NCBI RefSeq assembly: GCF_036345915.1
Contig: NZ_CP107785.1
Span: 9,052,001 to 9,116,000, forward strand
Direction of reading: 5' to 3'
Source of the DNA: Nocardia sp. NBC_00565
GTDB taxonomy: Bacteria; Actinomycetota; Actinomycetes; Mycobacteriales; Mycobacteriaceae
Length of the DNA: 64,000 nucleotides
Part shown: positions 16,165-25,959 of the stretch, piece after piece
How positions within the stretch are numbered: the stretch's first letter is position 1
How the letters are laid out: each line of letters begins with the position of its first letter
The notes under the pieces: model-generated
Told to the model about the DNA's origin: nothing
Seen by the model: only the letters and a program-made list of their open reading frames with translations
The model's database searches: none
Made by a program: the position numbers and the translations under genes

Positions 16165-17594
16165 TGCATACCTTCGATAATGTGACCTATCTGGTCAATG
16201 GCCTCTACATCATCGCGTTCGGCATGTTCATCTACGGTCTGATGGGTCTGACCGGGCCCAAGACCGCTGTGCGCGGCAACCTGATCGCCGCCGCGGGCAT
16301 GGTCATCGCGGTTGTCGCGACACTGATTTCGATCCGTCACACCTCGAACTGGATTCTGATCGTCGCCGGTCTGGTCGTGGGTGTCGTGTTGGGCGTGCCG
16401 CCCGCGAAGTTCACCAAGATGACCGCCATGCCGCAGCTGGTGGCGGCGTTCAATGGTGTCGGTGGTGGCACCGTCGCGTTGATCGCCTGGTCGGAATTCA
16501 TCAATAGCGACGGGTTCTCGCACTTCGATGAGGAACCGACCGTGCACATCGTGGTCGGATCGCTGTTCGCGGCGATCATCGGCTCGATCTCGTTCTGGGG
16601 ATCGCTGATCGCGTTCGGCAAGCTGCAGGAAATCCTACCCGGGCGTCCCATCGGCCTAGGTAAGTTGCAGCAGCCGTTGAACCTGCTACTGCTGCTCGGC
16701 GCGATCGCCGCCGCCGTGGTAATCGGTATCGGCGCCACCAATGACGGTGTGCCCCAGATCTGGATGATCGCGGTACTCGTCCTGGCCGGTGTGCTCGGTT
16801 TGGCGGTCGTGCTACCCATCGGTGGCGCGGATATGCCCGTTGTCATCTCATTGTTGAACGCCCTGACCGGATTGAGTGCCGCCGCAGCCGGTTTGGCGTT
16901 GAACAACACCGCCATGATCGTGGCGGGCATGATCGTCGGCGCGTCCGGCACCATCCTCACCAACCTGATGGCCAAGGCCATGAACCGGTCCATCCCCGCC
17001 ATCGTCGCCGGCGGATTCGGTGGCGGCGGAACCGCTCCCAGCGCCGGGGACGGTGAGGCCAAGCAGGCCAAGGCCACCTCCGCCGCGGATGCCGCGATCC
17101 AGATGGCCTACGCCAATCAGGTCATCGTGGTGCCCGGCTACGGTATGGCCGTCGCCCAGGCCCAGCACGCCGTCAAGGAAATGGCAGCGCTGTTGGAAGC
17201 CAAGGGTGTCGAGGTCAAATACGCGATTCACCCTGTCGCCGGCCGTATGCCCGGCCACATGAACGTGCTGTTGGCCGAGGCCGAGGTGTCCTACGACGCG
17301 CTCAAGGAAATGGACGATATCAACGGCGAATTCTCCCGCACCGATGTCGCTTTGGTGATCGGCGCCAACGATGTCACCAACCCGGCCGCCCGTGAGGACT
17401 CCACCAGCCCGATCTACGGCATGCCGGTGCTCAACGTCGACCAGGCCAAGTCCGTCATCGTGCTCAAGCGTTCCATGAACAGTGGTTTCGCCGGAATCGA
17501 CAACCCACTGTTCTACGCCGACCACACCTCCATGCTCTTCGGCGACGCCAAGAAATCCGTCGGCGCGGTCACCGAAGAACTCAAAGCACTGTAA
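16164..17594 (+). CDS. pntB: NAD(P)+ transhydrogenase subunit beta
   Basis: The 476-aa integral membrane subunit has about eight to nine N-terminal helices and a C-terminal NADP(H)-binding domain. VIVVPGYGMAVAQAQHAV marks the NADP site, followed by HPVAGRMPGHMNVLLAEA and NDVTNPAAR. The ATG at 16164 overlaps the pntAB stop; a GTG one codon earlier is also possible. It is the last gene of the operon, closed by a strong terminator. Confidence 0.96.
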   Translation: MHTFDNVTYLVNGLYIIAFGMFIYGLMGLTGPKTAVRGNLIAAAGMVIAVVATLISIRHTSNWILIVAGLVVGVVLGVPPAKFTKMTAMPQLVAAFNGVGGGTVALIAWSEFINSDGFSHFDEEPTVHIVVGSLFAAIIGSISFWGSLIAFGKLQEILPGRPIGLGKLQQPLNLLLLLGAIAAAVVIGIGATNDGVPQIWMIAVLVLAGVLGLAVVLPIGGADMPVVISLLNALTGLSAAAAGLALNNTAMIVAGMIVGASGTILTNLMAKAMNRSIPAIVAGGFGGGGTAPSAGDGEAKQAKATSAADAAIQMAYANQVIVVPGYGMAVAQAQHAVKEMAALLEAKGVEVKYAIHPVAGRMPGHMNVLLAEAEVSYDALKEMDDINGEFSRTDVALVIGANDVTNPAAREDSTSPIYGMPVLNVDQAKSVIVLKRSMNSGFAGIDNPLFYADHTSMLFGDAKKSVGAVTEELKAL

Positions 17595-17657
17595 TGTGAA
17601 GGTGCGGTAAGACTCTCGGCTCCCGGCGCTAACACCCTCTCAGGTCCGCACCGGGCA

Positions 17658-17695
17658 AGGTAAGCCCGCTTCCGTTCGCGGAAGCGGGCTTACCT
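17658..17695. terminator. Strong bidirectional rho-independent terminator after pntB
   Basis: A perfect 17-bp stem (arms 17658-17674 and 17679-17695; aggtaagcccgcttccg) closes a TTCG tetraloop, an exceptionally stable hairpin, followed by atttg. It separates pntB from the convergent small gene at 17712 and can serve both strands. Confidence 0.9.
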
Positions 17696-17711
17696 ATTTG
17701 TACGACCGTCG

Positions 17712-17951
17712 TCAGTAGCCCCCGTGCTCGCGTGCTTCGACCGCGTCCTTGGCCTCCTTCAGTCCCGCACTGGTATGCAGTTCGCGGTAGAGCTTGATGG
17801 CCTGGATCTTTTTGCCCTGCCGCAGGAGTTCGTCGATCTCGCCATAGTCGAGCGAGGCGTCCGGGCTCGGGATGCCGAGGTGCTCGAGGATCAGGTCGAG
17901 CTTGCGTTCGAGGCGGTCGATCTTGCGCTCGAGTCTGGTGGCGGCGAACAT
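17712..17951 (-). CDS. Small protein with ribosomal L7/L12 C-terminal-like motif
   Basis: The 79-aa protein starts with a basic amphipathic/coiled-coil helix (RLERKIDRLERKLDLILEHL). The second half (KKIQAIKLYRELHTSAGLKE, then AKDAVE) resembles the C-terminal fold of ribosomal protein L7/L12. Such stand-alone proteins are common in actinobacteria and have no known function. It is transcribed toward the pntB terminator. Confidence 0.8.
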   Translation of the reverse strand: MFAATRLERKIDRLERKLDLILEHLGIPSPDASLDYGEIDELLRQGKKIQAIKLYRELHTSAGLKEAKDAVEAREHGGY

Positions 17952-18002
17952 CTCTCGAACATACCGATGACGGCGGGGCCGGGGCTGGTCTGTCGCATAA
18001 CG

Positions 18003-19220
18003 CTATTTACTCTGCGGCCGCACCGCACCGGCTTGCCAACTGCACAGGAGCACCGCGATGAGCGGCGCGACCATGGCGGTGGTGAGGGGAACCAGTGCGG
18101 TGAGCCAGCCGATGATGGAGGGGCCGGCGAGCAGGCCGAGGTAGCCGAGGCTGAAGACCCGGGACATATCGGTCGCCGCCGTGGCGGAGCCGAGATTGCC
18201 TGCGGCGGTGAAGATTTGCGGAATGCCGCCGGAGAGGCCGAGGCCGCACATGGCCCAGCCGAGCAGGGTCAGCGGAACCCAGCCGGAGGTCATGATCAGG
18301 ACGAGTCCCAGCGCGGCGATCAGGGTGCCGTAGCGGACCACGGCGACGCGACCGAAAGCGCCGCTGAGGCGGTCGGCGGCAAAACGGCCCGCGGTCATGG
18401 TGAACGAGAATGCGCCGAACGCCAGTGCGGCGGTGGCATCGTCGACATCGAGATGGTCGCGGACCTGCAGGGCGCTCCAGTCCGCGGCGACGCCCTCGGT
18501 CAGCAGGAGTGCGAAGGCAATAGCAGCCAGCGCCAGTACTTTTCGTGAGCGGTTCTGTTCGGCGGTTCGGGCCGGAGTGGTGTCGGTTGTCGGCCGGACG
18601 GCTTCGGCGGAGTCTGATTCGGCAGTGTCGGGGGGCGTTTCGGATCCGGTATCGCCGAGCAAACGCGGCACGAGTGCCGCGGTGATCAGCACGCCTGCCA
18701 CTGCCGCCAGGGACAAGGTCAGGCGCACATCCCAGCCCGCGCCCTGGGCGGCCGCACCGAGCAGCGAGCCGAGGAATCCACCACCGGAGAACAACGCGTG
18801 GAATGCCGACATGATCGGTCGGCGATAGGCCCGTTCGACGTGCACCGCTTGGGTATTCATCGAAACGTCCAGCGCGCCGCTGCCGAAACCGAAGCAGGCC
18901 AACGCGATCGCCAGGGTGACCGGCCCAGTCGCGAGCCCGGGCCCGAGCACCGCCACCGATGTGATCGTGGCGGCGGCCCCGACGACCGTCCGGCTGCCGA
19001 GCCGGTCGGCGAGCGGTCCCGCGATGCGCATGCCGACGATGCCCGCACCGGCCAGCATCAGGATGAACATGCCGAGCGTGGAATGTGCGATGCCGGTCCG
19101 GTCCGTGATGGCGGGTATGTGCACCACCCACATGGCCAGCAGGAATCCGTTCAACGCGAACACCACGAATACCGCGGCGCGCGCTATCCGAATCCGCGGA
19201 TCGATCGTCGTGGTGGCCAC
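18003..19220 (-). CDS. MFS transporter
   Basis: The 405-aa permease has 12 predicted transmembrane helices and a long hydrophilic Ser/Thr/Glu-rich loop between helices 6 and 7 (residues about 190-225). The loop after helix 2 (GPLADRLGSR) fits the MFS signature. It resembles the YbjJ-type branch, whose substrates are poorly known. It is transcribed away from the NAD(P)-binding protein gene, with no obvious regulatory partner. Confidence 0.85.
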   Translation of the reverse strand: MATTTIDPRIRIARAAVFVVFALNGFLLAMWVVHIPAITDRTGIAHSTLGMFILMLAGAGIVGMRIAGPLADRLGSRTVVGAAATITSVAVLGPGLATGPVTLAIALACFGFGSGALDVSMNTQAVHVERAYRRPIMSAFHALFSGGGFLGSLLGAAAQGAGWDVRLTLSLAAVAGVLITAALVPRLLGDTGSETPPDTAESDSAEAVRPTTDTTPARTAEQNRSRKVLALAAIAFALLLTEGVAADWSALQVRDHLDVDDATAALAFGAFSFTMTAGRFAADRLSGAFGRVAVVRYGTLIAALGLVLIMTSGWVPLTLLGWAMCGLGLSGGIPQIFTAAGNLGSATAATDMSRVFSLGYLGLLAGPSIIGWLTALVPLTTAMVAPLIAVLLCSWQAGAVRPQSK

Positions 19221-19380
19221 CGATTCGACGGTACCGATTGAATCGGCCCTGTGGCCGCCGATCGGTGCGCGTCGCTACGCGGGACCGGTCCGAGACGCCG
19301 TTGTCCGGGATCCGGCTCCGTGGATCTCGCCATTGAGATCCCGCCCGCGCGCGACAGATCTACTTGTCATTTACAACGGG

Positions 19381-20229
19381 CTACCAACCCTGGATGTTCC
19401 AGATTCCGGCGGCCGCCGCCGCATGGGCGTAATCGCGGAAATCCTTCGCCGCCCGCCCCAGCGCGCGCTGTACCCCGTCCGTGGTCTTGGAATTCCTGCC
19501 GTCCAACACCGTGCCGAACAGGTAGTCGAGCAGGCTGACCACATCGGCGGGAACCTGGTATTCGGTCAGTGCCGCAACGAAATCCGTCCGGGAGATCGGG
19601 ATGAAGGCGATCTCGCGTCCGGCCGCCGCGGCGATTTCGCCGACCGCCGCGGCGAAGGTCAGCGACCGTGGGCCGGTCAGTTCATAGAGTTCGCCGCTGT
19701 GCCCGTCCTCGGTCAGCGCGGCCACGGCGACATCGGCGATATCGTCGGCGTGTACGAACGGTTCGGGCACATCACCGTTGGGCAGCGCCACCTCGCCCGC
19801 CAGGACGTACTCCAGGAATGCGCCCTCGCTGAAGTTCTGCGCGAAGAAACTGCAGCGCACGATGGTCCAGTCCAGACCCGAGCCCTGGACGATCCGCTCG
19901 CACTCCACTGCCTCCGGTTCGCCACGGCCGGACAGCAGCACGAGCTTGCGCACACCGTTGGCCTTGGCTGCGTTGGTGAAGGCCCGGATGACCTCCGGTG
20001 CGCCCGGTACCGCGAGATCCGGCTGGTAGGCGATGTACACCGCGTCGACGCCGAACAGCGCCGGTGTCCAGGTGCTGCGATCGGCCCAATCGAACGGGAT
20101 CTCGGCGCTGCGCGAACCGATCCGGGCCGGATGGCCGGCCTGCCGCAGCCGGGTCGCGACGCGACTGCCGGTCTTGCCCGTACCGCCGGTGACGAGCATA
20201 AGACGTCGGTGAGAGGTGCTGTTTGTCAT
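19381..20229 (-). CDS. NAD(P)-binding (NmrA/QorB-like) short-chain reductase-like protein
   Basis: The 282-aa atypical SDR has an N-terminal MLVTGGTGKTGSRVATRL dinucleotide loop and the segment PFVHADDIADVAVAAL. It lacks the classical YxxxK pair, as in NmrA-like redox sensors and QorB quinone reductases. ATG 20229 places the Rossmann motif at the usual distance from the N-terminus. It is divergent from an AraC regulator 80 bp away, which probably controls it. Confidence 0.87.
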   Translation of the reverse strand: MTNSTSHRRLMLVTGGTGKTGSRVATRLRQAGHPARIGSRSAEIPFDWADRSTWTPALFGVDAVYIAYQPDLAVPGAPEVIRAFTNAAKANGVRKLVLLSGRGEPEAVECERIVQGSGLDWTIVRCSFFAQNFSEGAFLEYVLAGEVALPNGDVPEPFVHADDIADVAVAALTEDGHSGELYELTGPRSLTFAAAVGEIAAAAGREIAFIPISRTDFVAALTEYQVPADVVSLLDYLFGTVLDGRNSKTTDGVQRALGRAAKDFRDYAHAAAAAGIWNIQGW

Positions 20230-20309
20230 GATTCGAGTACATCGGCGCGGGCCGCGAGGAAACATAGTTCAGCGACTCGTGATCATGTGTCGGCGTCTAC
20301 TGTTGATGT

Positions 20310-21269
20310 GTGGATGCGCTCGCCAGTCTGCTCGAAGGTCCACGCGCCCGAGGTGCGTTCGTGATGTGCTCGTTGCTCGACCCGCCGTGGTCGCTGCGGA
20401 TCCAGGACGAGGCGCCGCTGACGGTGGTATCGATGATCCGGGGCACGGCCTGGATCATGACCGACGCGGCGGGCAGCAAACCGCGCCAATTGAGTGCCGG
20501 CGATGTGGCGATCTTCCGCGGTCCCGATCCGTATACCGTCGCCGACGATCCGGCCACCGAACCACAGATCATCATCGACCCGGGCAACATCACCAAGACG
20601 CCCGACGGTGAAATCCTTTGTGAGACACTGAGTCTCGGTGTACGCCAATGGGGCACCGATCCCAACGGCGCGACCCTGATGGTGACCGGTACCTATGAGT
20701 CCGCCGGCGCGGCCAGCCAACGGCTGCTGCGCGCCCTGCCGCCGGTGATCGTATTGCCGCGCGGCGATTTCGATACCCGCCTGCTCGATATCCTGGTCGG
20801 CGAGGCCACCAAGGACGAGCCCGCCCAAGGCGTCGTGCTGGACCGGCTGCTCGATATGGTGCTGATCGCCGCGCTGCGCGCCTGGTTCGCCCGCAACGAC
20901 GCGCCCGCCTGGTACCACGCCTACAGCGATCCGCTGGTCGGCAAGGCCCTGCGTCTGCTGCAGCACAATCCGGCGCACGGCTGGACGGTCGCCAGCCTCG
21001 CGGAGACGGTCGGGGTATCGCGCGCCGCGCTGGCCCGCCGGTTCACCGATCTGGTCGGCGAACCACCCATGGCATTCCTCACCGAATGGCGGCTGGCCCT
21101 GGCCGCCGACCTACTGCAGGAATCCGACGCCACCATCGAGTCCATCGCCCGCCAAGTCGGCTACGGCAGCGCCTTCGCACTGAGCACGGCCTTCAAACGC
21201 CACTTCGGCGTCAGTCCCCGCGACCATCGACAGGGCACCAACCCGGCTGAGCTATCGTCGGCCGGGTGA
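20310..21269 (+). CDS. AraC-family regulator with N-terminal cupin domain
   Basis: The 319-aa protein has a cupin-type sensing domain (residues 1-190) and two C-terminal AraC helix-turn-helices (about 205-305; TVASLAETVGVSRAALARRF and IESIARQVGYGSAFALSTAF). The start is GTG 20310. It is divergent from the NmrA-like gene and overlaps the downstream thioesterase by 4 bp (GTGA). This arrangement, AraC beside an NmrA-like reductase, is typical of electrophile-responsive switches. Confidence 0.92.
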   Translation: MDALASLLEGPRARGAFVMCSLLDPPWSLRIQDEAPLTVVSMIRGTAWIMTDAAGSKPRQLSAGDVAIFRGPDPYTVADDPATEPQIIIDPGNITKTPDGEILCETLSLGVRQWGTDPNGATLMVTGTYESAGAASQRLLRALPPVIVLPRGDFDTRLLDILVGEATKDEPAQGVVLDRLLDMVLIAALRAWFARNDAPAWYHAYSDPLVGKALRLLQHNPAHGWTVASLAETVGVSRAALARRFTDLVGEPPMAFLTEWRLALAADLLQESDATIESIARQVGYGSAFALSTAFKRHFGVSPRDHRQGTNPAELSSAG

Positions 21270-21688
21270 CGCAGCAGTATCCAGTTCTCTGGCCGATGCC
21301 GACCCGCTGGGCCGATAACGACCACTACGGCCACGTGAACAATGTGACGTACTACTCATACTTCGACACCGCGGTCAATGCCTGGCTGATGCACGCCACC
21401 GGCACGGATATCCGCGAGCTGCCCGCGCTCGGCGTGGTCGCCCAGACGTCCTGCCAATACCACGGCTCCCTCAGCTTCCCCGACCAGCTGCAGGTGGGTT
21501 TGCGCATCTCCCGCCTCGGCCGCTCCAGTATCACCTACGACCTCGCCATCTTCCGCGAAGCCGGTGACGCCCTCGACCTAGCCGCCACCGGCACCTTCGT
21601 CCACGTCTATGTAGACAACGAAACCCGCAAACCCGTCGAAATCCCCGAAATAATCCGCACCGCCGCCGCCACTCTCGTCACAGACTGA
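21266..21688 (+). CDS. Acyl-CoA thioesterase, hot-dog fold (4HBT)
   Basis: The 140-aa single hot-dog domain has the 4-hydroxybenzoyl-CoA thioesterase motif RWADNDHYGHVNNVTYYSYF, including the catalytic Asp of the YbgC-like class. It probably hydrolyses an acyl-CoA of unknown chain. Translation is coupled to the AraC gene through GTGA. It converges on the Lrp regulator. Confidence 0.9.
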   Translation: MTQQYPVLWPMPTRWADNDHYGHVNNVTYYSYFDTAVNAWLMHATGTDIRELPALGVVAQTSCQYHGSLSFPDQLQVGLRISRLGRSSITYDLAIFREAGDALDLAATGTFVHVYVDNETRKPVEIPEIIRTAAATLVTD

Positions 21689-21810
21689 GTTTCCCTTCGC
21701 CCGCCGGCCGTAGGATGTCGGCGCCGGAGCCGAGTTCCTCGCTCTGCTCTAGCCTTCGGCGCCATCCCAATGTGCCACCATGACAAGCGAAATCGGTTCG
21801 GGCCCGAGGA

Positions 21811-22305
21811 TCAGCTGAGGCCGGCCAGTCGATCGAGTAATGGCGCGGTGCGCGGCCCGACGAATTGCTGCATCACCAACGCCATGTTGGTGCGCTCCAC
21901 ACCGGGAATCTTCAATATCTGCCCGGCGACCCGATACAGATCGTCGGCATCCTGCGCCACCACTCGGACGGTGAGATCGGTCAGCCCGGTCATGCCGCAT
22001 ACCTCCGTCACCTCCGGCACCCGGGCAAGTTCGTCGACCACCGAATCCAATCGATGCTGATCGACGACAACGGCGACGAAGGCGGCCAGCGGGTAGCCCA
22101 GCGCCTGTGGCTGCACTCGCCGCTCGAAGCTGCCGAGCACCCCACTCGCCTCCCAGCGCGAGAGTCGAGCCTGCACGGTATTGCGGGACAACCCGAGCCG
22201 GGTAGCCAGCTCGACGCCGGTCGCGCGGGGGTTGGCGACCAGCTCCAGCAACAGTCGCGCGTCGGTGGCATCCAGGATCACGTCGGCGGGTTCTCTACTG
22301 GACAT
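21811..22305 (-). CDS. Lrp/AsnC-family regulator (BkdR-like)
   Basis: The 164-aa protein has an N-terminal helix-turn-helix (ATRLGLSRNTVQARLSRWEA) and a C-terminal RAM domain that senses amino acids (CGMTGLTDLTVRVV). ATG 22305 is chosen; upstream in-frame sequence is low in family resemblance. It is divergent from the 2-oxoacid dehydrogenase operon, the same arrangement as BkdR with bkd operons, so control of that operon by branched-chain amino acids is inferred. Confidence 0.9.
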   Translation of the reverse strand: MSSREPADVILDATDARLLLELVANPRATGVELATRLGLSRNTVQARLSRWEASGVLGSFERRVQPQALGYPLAAFVAVVVDQHRLDSVVDELARVPEVTEVCGMTGLTDLTVRVVAQDADDLYRVAGQILKIPGVERTNMALVMQQFVGPRTAPLLDRLAGLS

Positions 22306-22451
22306 ACAACGCAGTATGACATCAGAAGGTGATTCGGATTTGAGCATTCTGCTTACTCGCATGTCGGTCACTTGCGCATTTCGCATTCTCATGGATGCTA
22401 TGTGATATAGGGCACACCAGCCCTGCGCTCGTGGTCAGGAGGCGATCCCGA
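22306..22451. promoter_or_regulatory. Divergent promoter region, Lrp regulator / dehydrogenase operon
   Basis: This 146-bp region is AT-rich for the genome and carries two similar blocks, gcattctgcttactcgcatg (from 22344) and gcgcatttcgcattctcatg (from 22374), sharing gcattct and catg. Repeated loosely conserved sites are usual for Lrp proteins. The match is visual only. Confidence 0.45.
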
Positions 22452-23564
22452 ATGACGAATAAAACCGACTATCCGGTTCAGTTGATCCAACCCGACGGCC
22501 GCCGCGTACTCGACCGAGAACACACCGCCCTGATCGCCGATATCGGACCCGAACAGCTGCGCGCGCTCTACGCGGACCTGGTGATCACCCGCCGGATCGA
22601 CACCGAGGCAACCGCCCTGCAACGCCAGGGTCAGCTCGGATTGTGGGCCCCGATGCTCGGGCAGGAGGCCGCCCAGGTCGGCTCCGCGTACGCCCTGCGC
22701 CCCGACGACTACGTCTTCTGCAGCTATCGCGAGCACGCCGTCGCCTACTGCCGCGGCGTCCATCCCACCGAGATCACCCGAATGTGGCGCGGGGTCGCGC
22801 ACTCCTGCTGGGATCCTCACGCCGTCAATATGACCAATCCGAACATCATCGTCGGCTCGCAGGGCCTGCACGCGACCGGTTATGCCTACGCCGCCCACCT
22901 CGACGGCACCGAGATCGCGACCATCGCCTACTTCGGCGACGGCGCATCGAGCCAGGGCGATCTGGCCGAGGCGCTGGGCTTCGCCGCGAGCTGGAGCGCG
23001 CCGGTCGTATTCTTTTGCCAGAACAACCACTGGGCGATCAGTTCCCCGGTCCGGATACAGAGTGCGACGCCAATTGCGCGGCGCGCCTACGGATATGGCA
23101 TCCCGGGCGTCCAGGTCGACGGCAATGACGTACTCGCGGTGCTCGCGGTGACCCGCCAGGCCGCCGCCCGGGCTCGGACCGGTGGCGGCCCGTCGTTCAT
23201 CGAGGCGCTCACCTACCGCATGGGTCCGCACACCACCGCCGACGACCCCACCCGCTACCGCTCCGCCGCCGAGACCGAGGAGTGGGCGCGCCGCGACCCG
23301 ATCGCGCGGATGCGCAAGCTGCTGGAGCGAGAGTCGCTGTGGGACGAGACATTCGAGCGACAGGTCGGTGCTCGTGCTGATGAGGTCGCGGACCAGGTGC
23401 GCACCGCGACCATCGATATGCCGGATCCGGCGCCGACGCAGCTGTTCGATCACGTCTATGCCACCCCGCATCCGCTGATCACCCAGGAGCGGAGCGAGTA
23501 CGCGGCGTACCTGGCCGGTGATCCCGACGAGGCCACCGCGCGACCGGAAGGAGTTCCCACATGA
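22452..23564 (+). CDS. bkdA: 2-Oxoacid (branched-chain/pyruvate) dehydrogenase E1 alpha subunit
   Basis: This 370-aa thiamine-diphosphate subunit decarboxylates a 2-oxoacid and reductively acylates the lipoyl group of E2. The ThDP motif is seen at about residues 160-190 (GDGASSQGDLAEALGFA, then QNNHWAISSPV). RMGPHTTADDPTRYR matches the phosphorylation-loop region. Branched-chain specificity is inferred from the Lrp neighbour and mycobacterial homologues; pyruvate cannot be excluded. The end overlaps the beta subunit by 4 bp (ATGA). Confidence 0.9.
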   Translation: MTNKTDYPVQLIQPDGRRVLDREHTALIADIGPEQLRALYADLVITRRIDTEATALQRQGQLGLWAPMLGQEAAQVGSAYALRPDDYVFCSYREHAVAYCRGVHPTEITRMWRGVAHSCWDPHAVNMTNPNIIVGSQGLHATGYAYAAHLDGTEIATIAYFGDGASSQGDLAEALGFAASWSAPVVFFCQNNHWAISSPVRIQSATPIARRAYGYGIPGVQVDGNDVLAVLAVTRQAAARARTGGGPSFIEALTYRMGPHTTADDPTRYRSAAETEEWARRDPIARMRKLLERESLWDETFERQVGARADEVADQVRTATIDMPDPAPTQLFDHVYATPHPLITQERSEYAAYLAGDPDEATARPEGVPT

Positions 23565-24532
23565 TCACGACCTTCGCCGCCGCGCTCAATGCCGGACTGC
23601 GACGGGCCATGGACGACGACCCGAAAGTCGTGCTGATGGGCGAGGATATCGGCCGCCTCGGCGGGGTGTTCCGCGTAACCGACACGCTGCAGAAGGATTT
23701 CGGGGACAACCGCGTCATCGATACGCCGCTGGCCGAATCCGGCATTGTCGGAACGGCTTTCGGTATGGCGCTGCGCGGTTATCGGCCGGTGTGCGAGATC
23801 CAGTTCGACGGCTTCGTCTATCCGGCCTTCGACCAGATCGTCTCCCATGTGGCCAAGATCCACTACCGCACGCAGGGAAAAGTGCTCGCGCCCATCACGA
23901 TTCGCATTCCGTTCGGCGGCGGGATCGGTTCGGTGGAGCATCACTCGGAGTCGCCGGAGGTCTATTTCGCGCACACCGCCGGACTGCGAGTGGTGACGCC
24001 GAGCAATCCCGCCGACGCGTATTCGATGATCCGCCAGGCGATCATGCTCGACGACCCGGTCATCTTCTTCGAACCCAAGCGGCGCTACTGGGACAAGGCC
24101 GAGGTCGACTTCGATGCCGAGGCGCTGCCGCTGGACCGGGCCCGCGTCTGCGTCAGCGGTGCCGACGCCACCATCGTCGCCTACGGCGGCACCGTGGCCT
24201 CGGCCATCACGGCCGCGAAAATCGCCGCCGAGGAAGGGCATTCGGTCGAGGTGATCGATCTGCGCAGCCTCTCGCCGATCGATTTCGACACCATCGAGGC
24301 GTCGGTGACCAAGACCGGCAGGCTTATCGTCACGCACGAGGCGCCGGTCTTCGCCGGACTCGGGGCCGAAATCGCGGCGCGGATCACCGAGCGCTGCTTC
24401 TACTACCTGGAGGCGCCGGTGCTGCGCGTCGGTGGCTTCGACATCCCATACCCCCCGGCTAAGCTCGAAAAGCACCATCTGCCCGATCCGGACCGCATCC
24501 TGGCCGCGGTCGATCGATCGCTCGCCGCCTGA
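23561..24532 (+). CDS. bkdB: 2-Oxoacid dehydrogenase E1 beta subunit
   Basis: The 323-aa transketolase-like beta subunit forms the alpha2beta2 E1 with the upstream gene. Typical segments are VVLMGEDIGRLGGVFRVTD, PLAESGIVGTAFGMALRG and RIPFGGGIGSVEHHSE. ggaaggag lies just before ATG 23561. It ends with the family-typical PYPPAKLEKHHLPD. Confidence 0.93.
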   Translation: MITTFAAALNAGLRRAMDDDPKVVLMGEDIGRLGGVFRVTDTLQKDFGDNRVIDTPLAESGIVGTAFGMALRGYRPVCEIQFDGFVYPAFDQIVSHVAKIHYRTQGKVLAPITIRIPFGGGIGSVEHHSESPEVYFAHTAGLRVVTPSNPADAYSMIRQAIMLDDPVIFFEPKRRYWDKAEVDFDAEALPLDRARVCVSGADATIVAYGGTVASAITAAKIAAEEGHSVEVIDLRSLSPIDFDTIEASVTKTGRLIVTHEAPVFAGLGAEIAARITERCFYYLEAPVLRVGGFDIPYPPAKLEKHHLPDPDRILAAVDRSLAA

Positions 24533-24557
24533 CCACCGCACACTGAGAGGTGCCCCA

Positions 24558-25922
24558 GTGGAAGATCATGCCCCCGACGACGATCAGGGTCATGTCCTGG
24601 AATTCCGGCTGCCCGATCTCGGCGAGGGACTCACCGAGGCGGAACTGGTGTCGTGGGCGGTGGGCGTCGGCGATACGGTGCAGCTGAATCAGACGATCGC
24701 GGAGGTGGAGACGGCCAAGGCGGTGGTGGCGCTGCCGTCGCCGTTCTCGGGTCAGGTGGTCGAGTTGCTCGCACAGCCCGGGCAGACCATTGCCGTTGGG
24801 GCGCCACTGATCCGGGTGCGCAATGACCTCGAGGTCGGGCCGGAGAATGCGAATGGGCGGACTTCGGTGCTGGTGGGGTATGGGCCCGAAGCCGAGGCCG
24901 TATCGCGGCGGCGTAGGCCGGTCGCGGCGCCGTCGGAAGAGATTGCCGCTGCGGCGACGTCACCGGAGTCAGGACAGCGGAGTGCCAGCAGTACGGCGGG
25001 GATGAGCAGAGCCGCGGCCACACCGGCGGCCCGCCGACTCGCCCGGGAACTCGGAATCGACCTCTGGTACGTCGCGGGCTCGGGTCCCGATGGCGCGGTG
25101 ACGGTCGAGGATGTGCGCAGTGCGGTCCCGGTATCGCAGCCGCGTGCCGTGGGCCCGGCCGCCACACTGCCGACGACCCCCTCGGTCACCGATCCGAACG
25201 CGGGCATCATCCGGCCCGCCGTCCGCGAGGAACGCACCCCGATCAGCGGGATCCGCAAACGCACCGCGGCGGCCATGGTGGTGAGCGCCCGCACCATCCC
25301 GCAGGCCAGCACCTTCGTCACCATCGACTACACCGCGTCGATGGAACTGCTCGATCACCTGCGCACCACCAAATCCTTCGAGGGACTGACGCTCACGCCG
25401 CTTGCGCTGGTCGCCAAGTCCGTGCTCGCCGCCCTCACGGAGTATCCGGGCATGAACGCGTTCTGGGACGACGCGCACCAGGAGATCGTCACCAAGCACT
25501 ATGTGAACCTCGGCATCGCCGTGGCCACCGAGCGCGGGCTGATGGTGCCCAATCTGAAGGAAGCACAGGCATTGAGCCTGCGCGACCTGTGCCGGGAGAT
25601 CGGCTGGGTGGCCGAGACCGCACGTTCGGGTCGCGCCACGCCGACGGATCTGCGCGGCGGAACCTTCACCATCACCAATGTCGGCGTCTTCGGTGTCGAT
25701 ACCGGGGTTCCGCTGGTCAATCCGGGTGAGGCGGCGATCCTGTGCCTCGGCTCGATTCGCAAGCGGCCGTGGGTGTTCCGCGATGAGCTGGCGGTTCGGT
25801 GGGTGACCACGCTCGGCATCAGCTTCGACCACCGCATGATCGATGGTGAACGCGCCGCGCGCTTCCTCGCGACCGTCGCGGGGCTACTCGAGGATCCGCT
25901 GACTCTGCTGAGCCGGATGTAA
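24558..25922 (+). CDS. bkdC: Dihydrolipoyl acyltransferase E2 component
   Basis: The 454-aa core of the complex has one lipoyl domain (residues about 12-90; lipoylated Lys in EVETAKAVV), a peripheral subunit-binding domain (about 150-190; TPAARRLARELGID), and a catalytic acyltransferase domain with FDHRMIDGERAARFL as the HxxxDG active site. The linkers are Ala/Ser/Pro-rich. The start is GTG 24558, 25 bp after the beta gene. No E3 gene is adjacent, so a shared lipoamide dehydrogenase elsewhere must serve the complex. Confidence 0.93.
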   Translation: MEDHAPDDDQGHVLEFRLPDLGEGLTEAELVSWAVGVGDTVQLNQTIAEVETAKAVVALPSPFSGQVVELLAQPGQTIAVGAPLIRVRNDLEVGPENANGRTSVLVGYGPEAEAVSRRRRPVAAPSEEIAAAATSPESGQRSASSTAGMSRAAATPAARRLARELGIDLWYVAGSGPDGAVTVEDVRSAVPVSQPRAVGPAATLPTTPSVTDPNAGIIRPAVREERTPISGIRKRTAAAMVVSARTIPQASTFVTIDYTASMELLDHLRTTKSFEGLTLTPLALVAKSVLAALTEYPGMNAFWDDAHQEIVTKHYVNLGIAVATERGLMVPNLKEAQALSLRDLCREIGWVAETARSGRATPTDLRGGTFTITNVGVFGVDTGVPLVNPGEAAILCLGSIRKRPWVFRDELAVRWVTTLGISFDHRMIDGERAARFLATVAGLLEDPLTLLSRM

Positions 25923-25959
25923 CAAGGCGAGCGCCGACGTGAGCTGGTCGCGCCGCGCG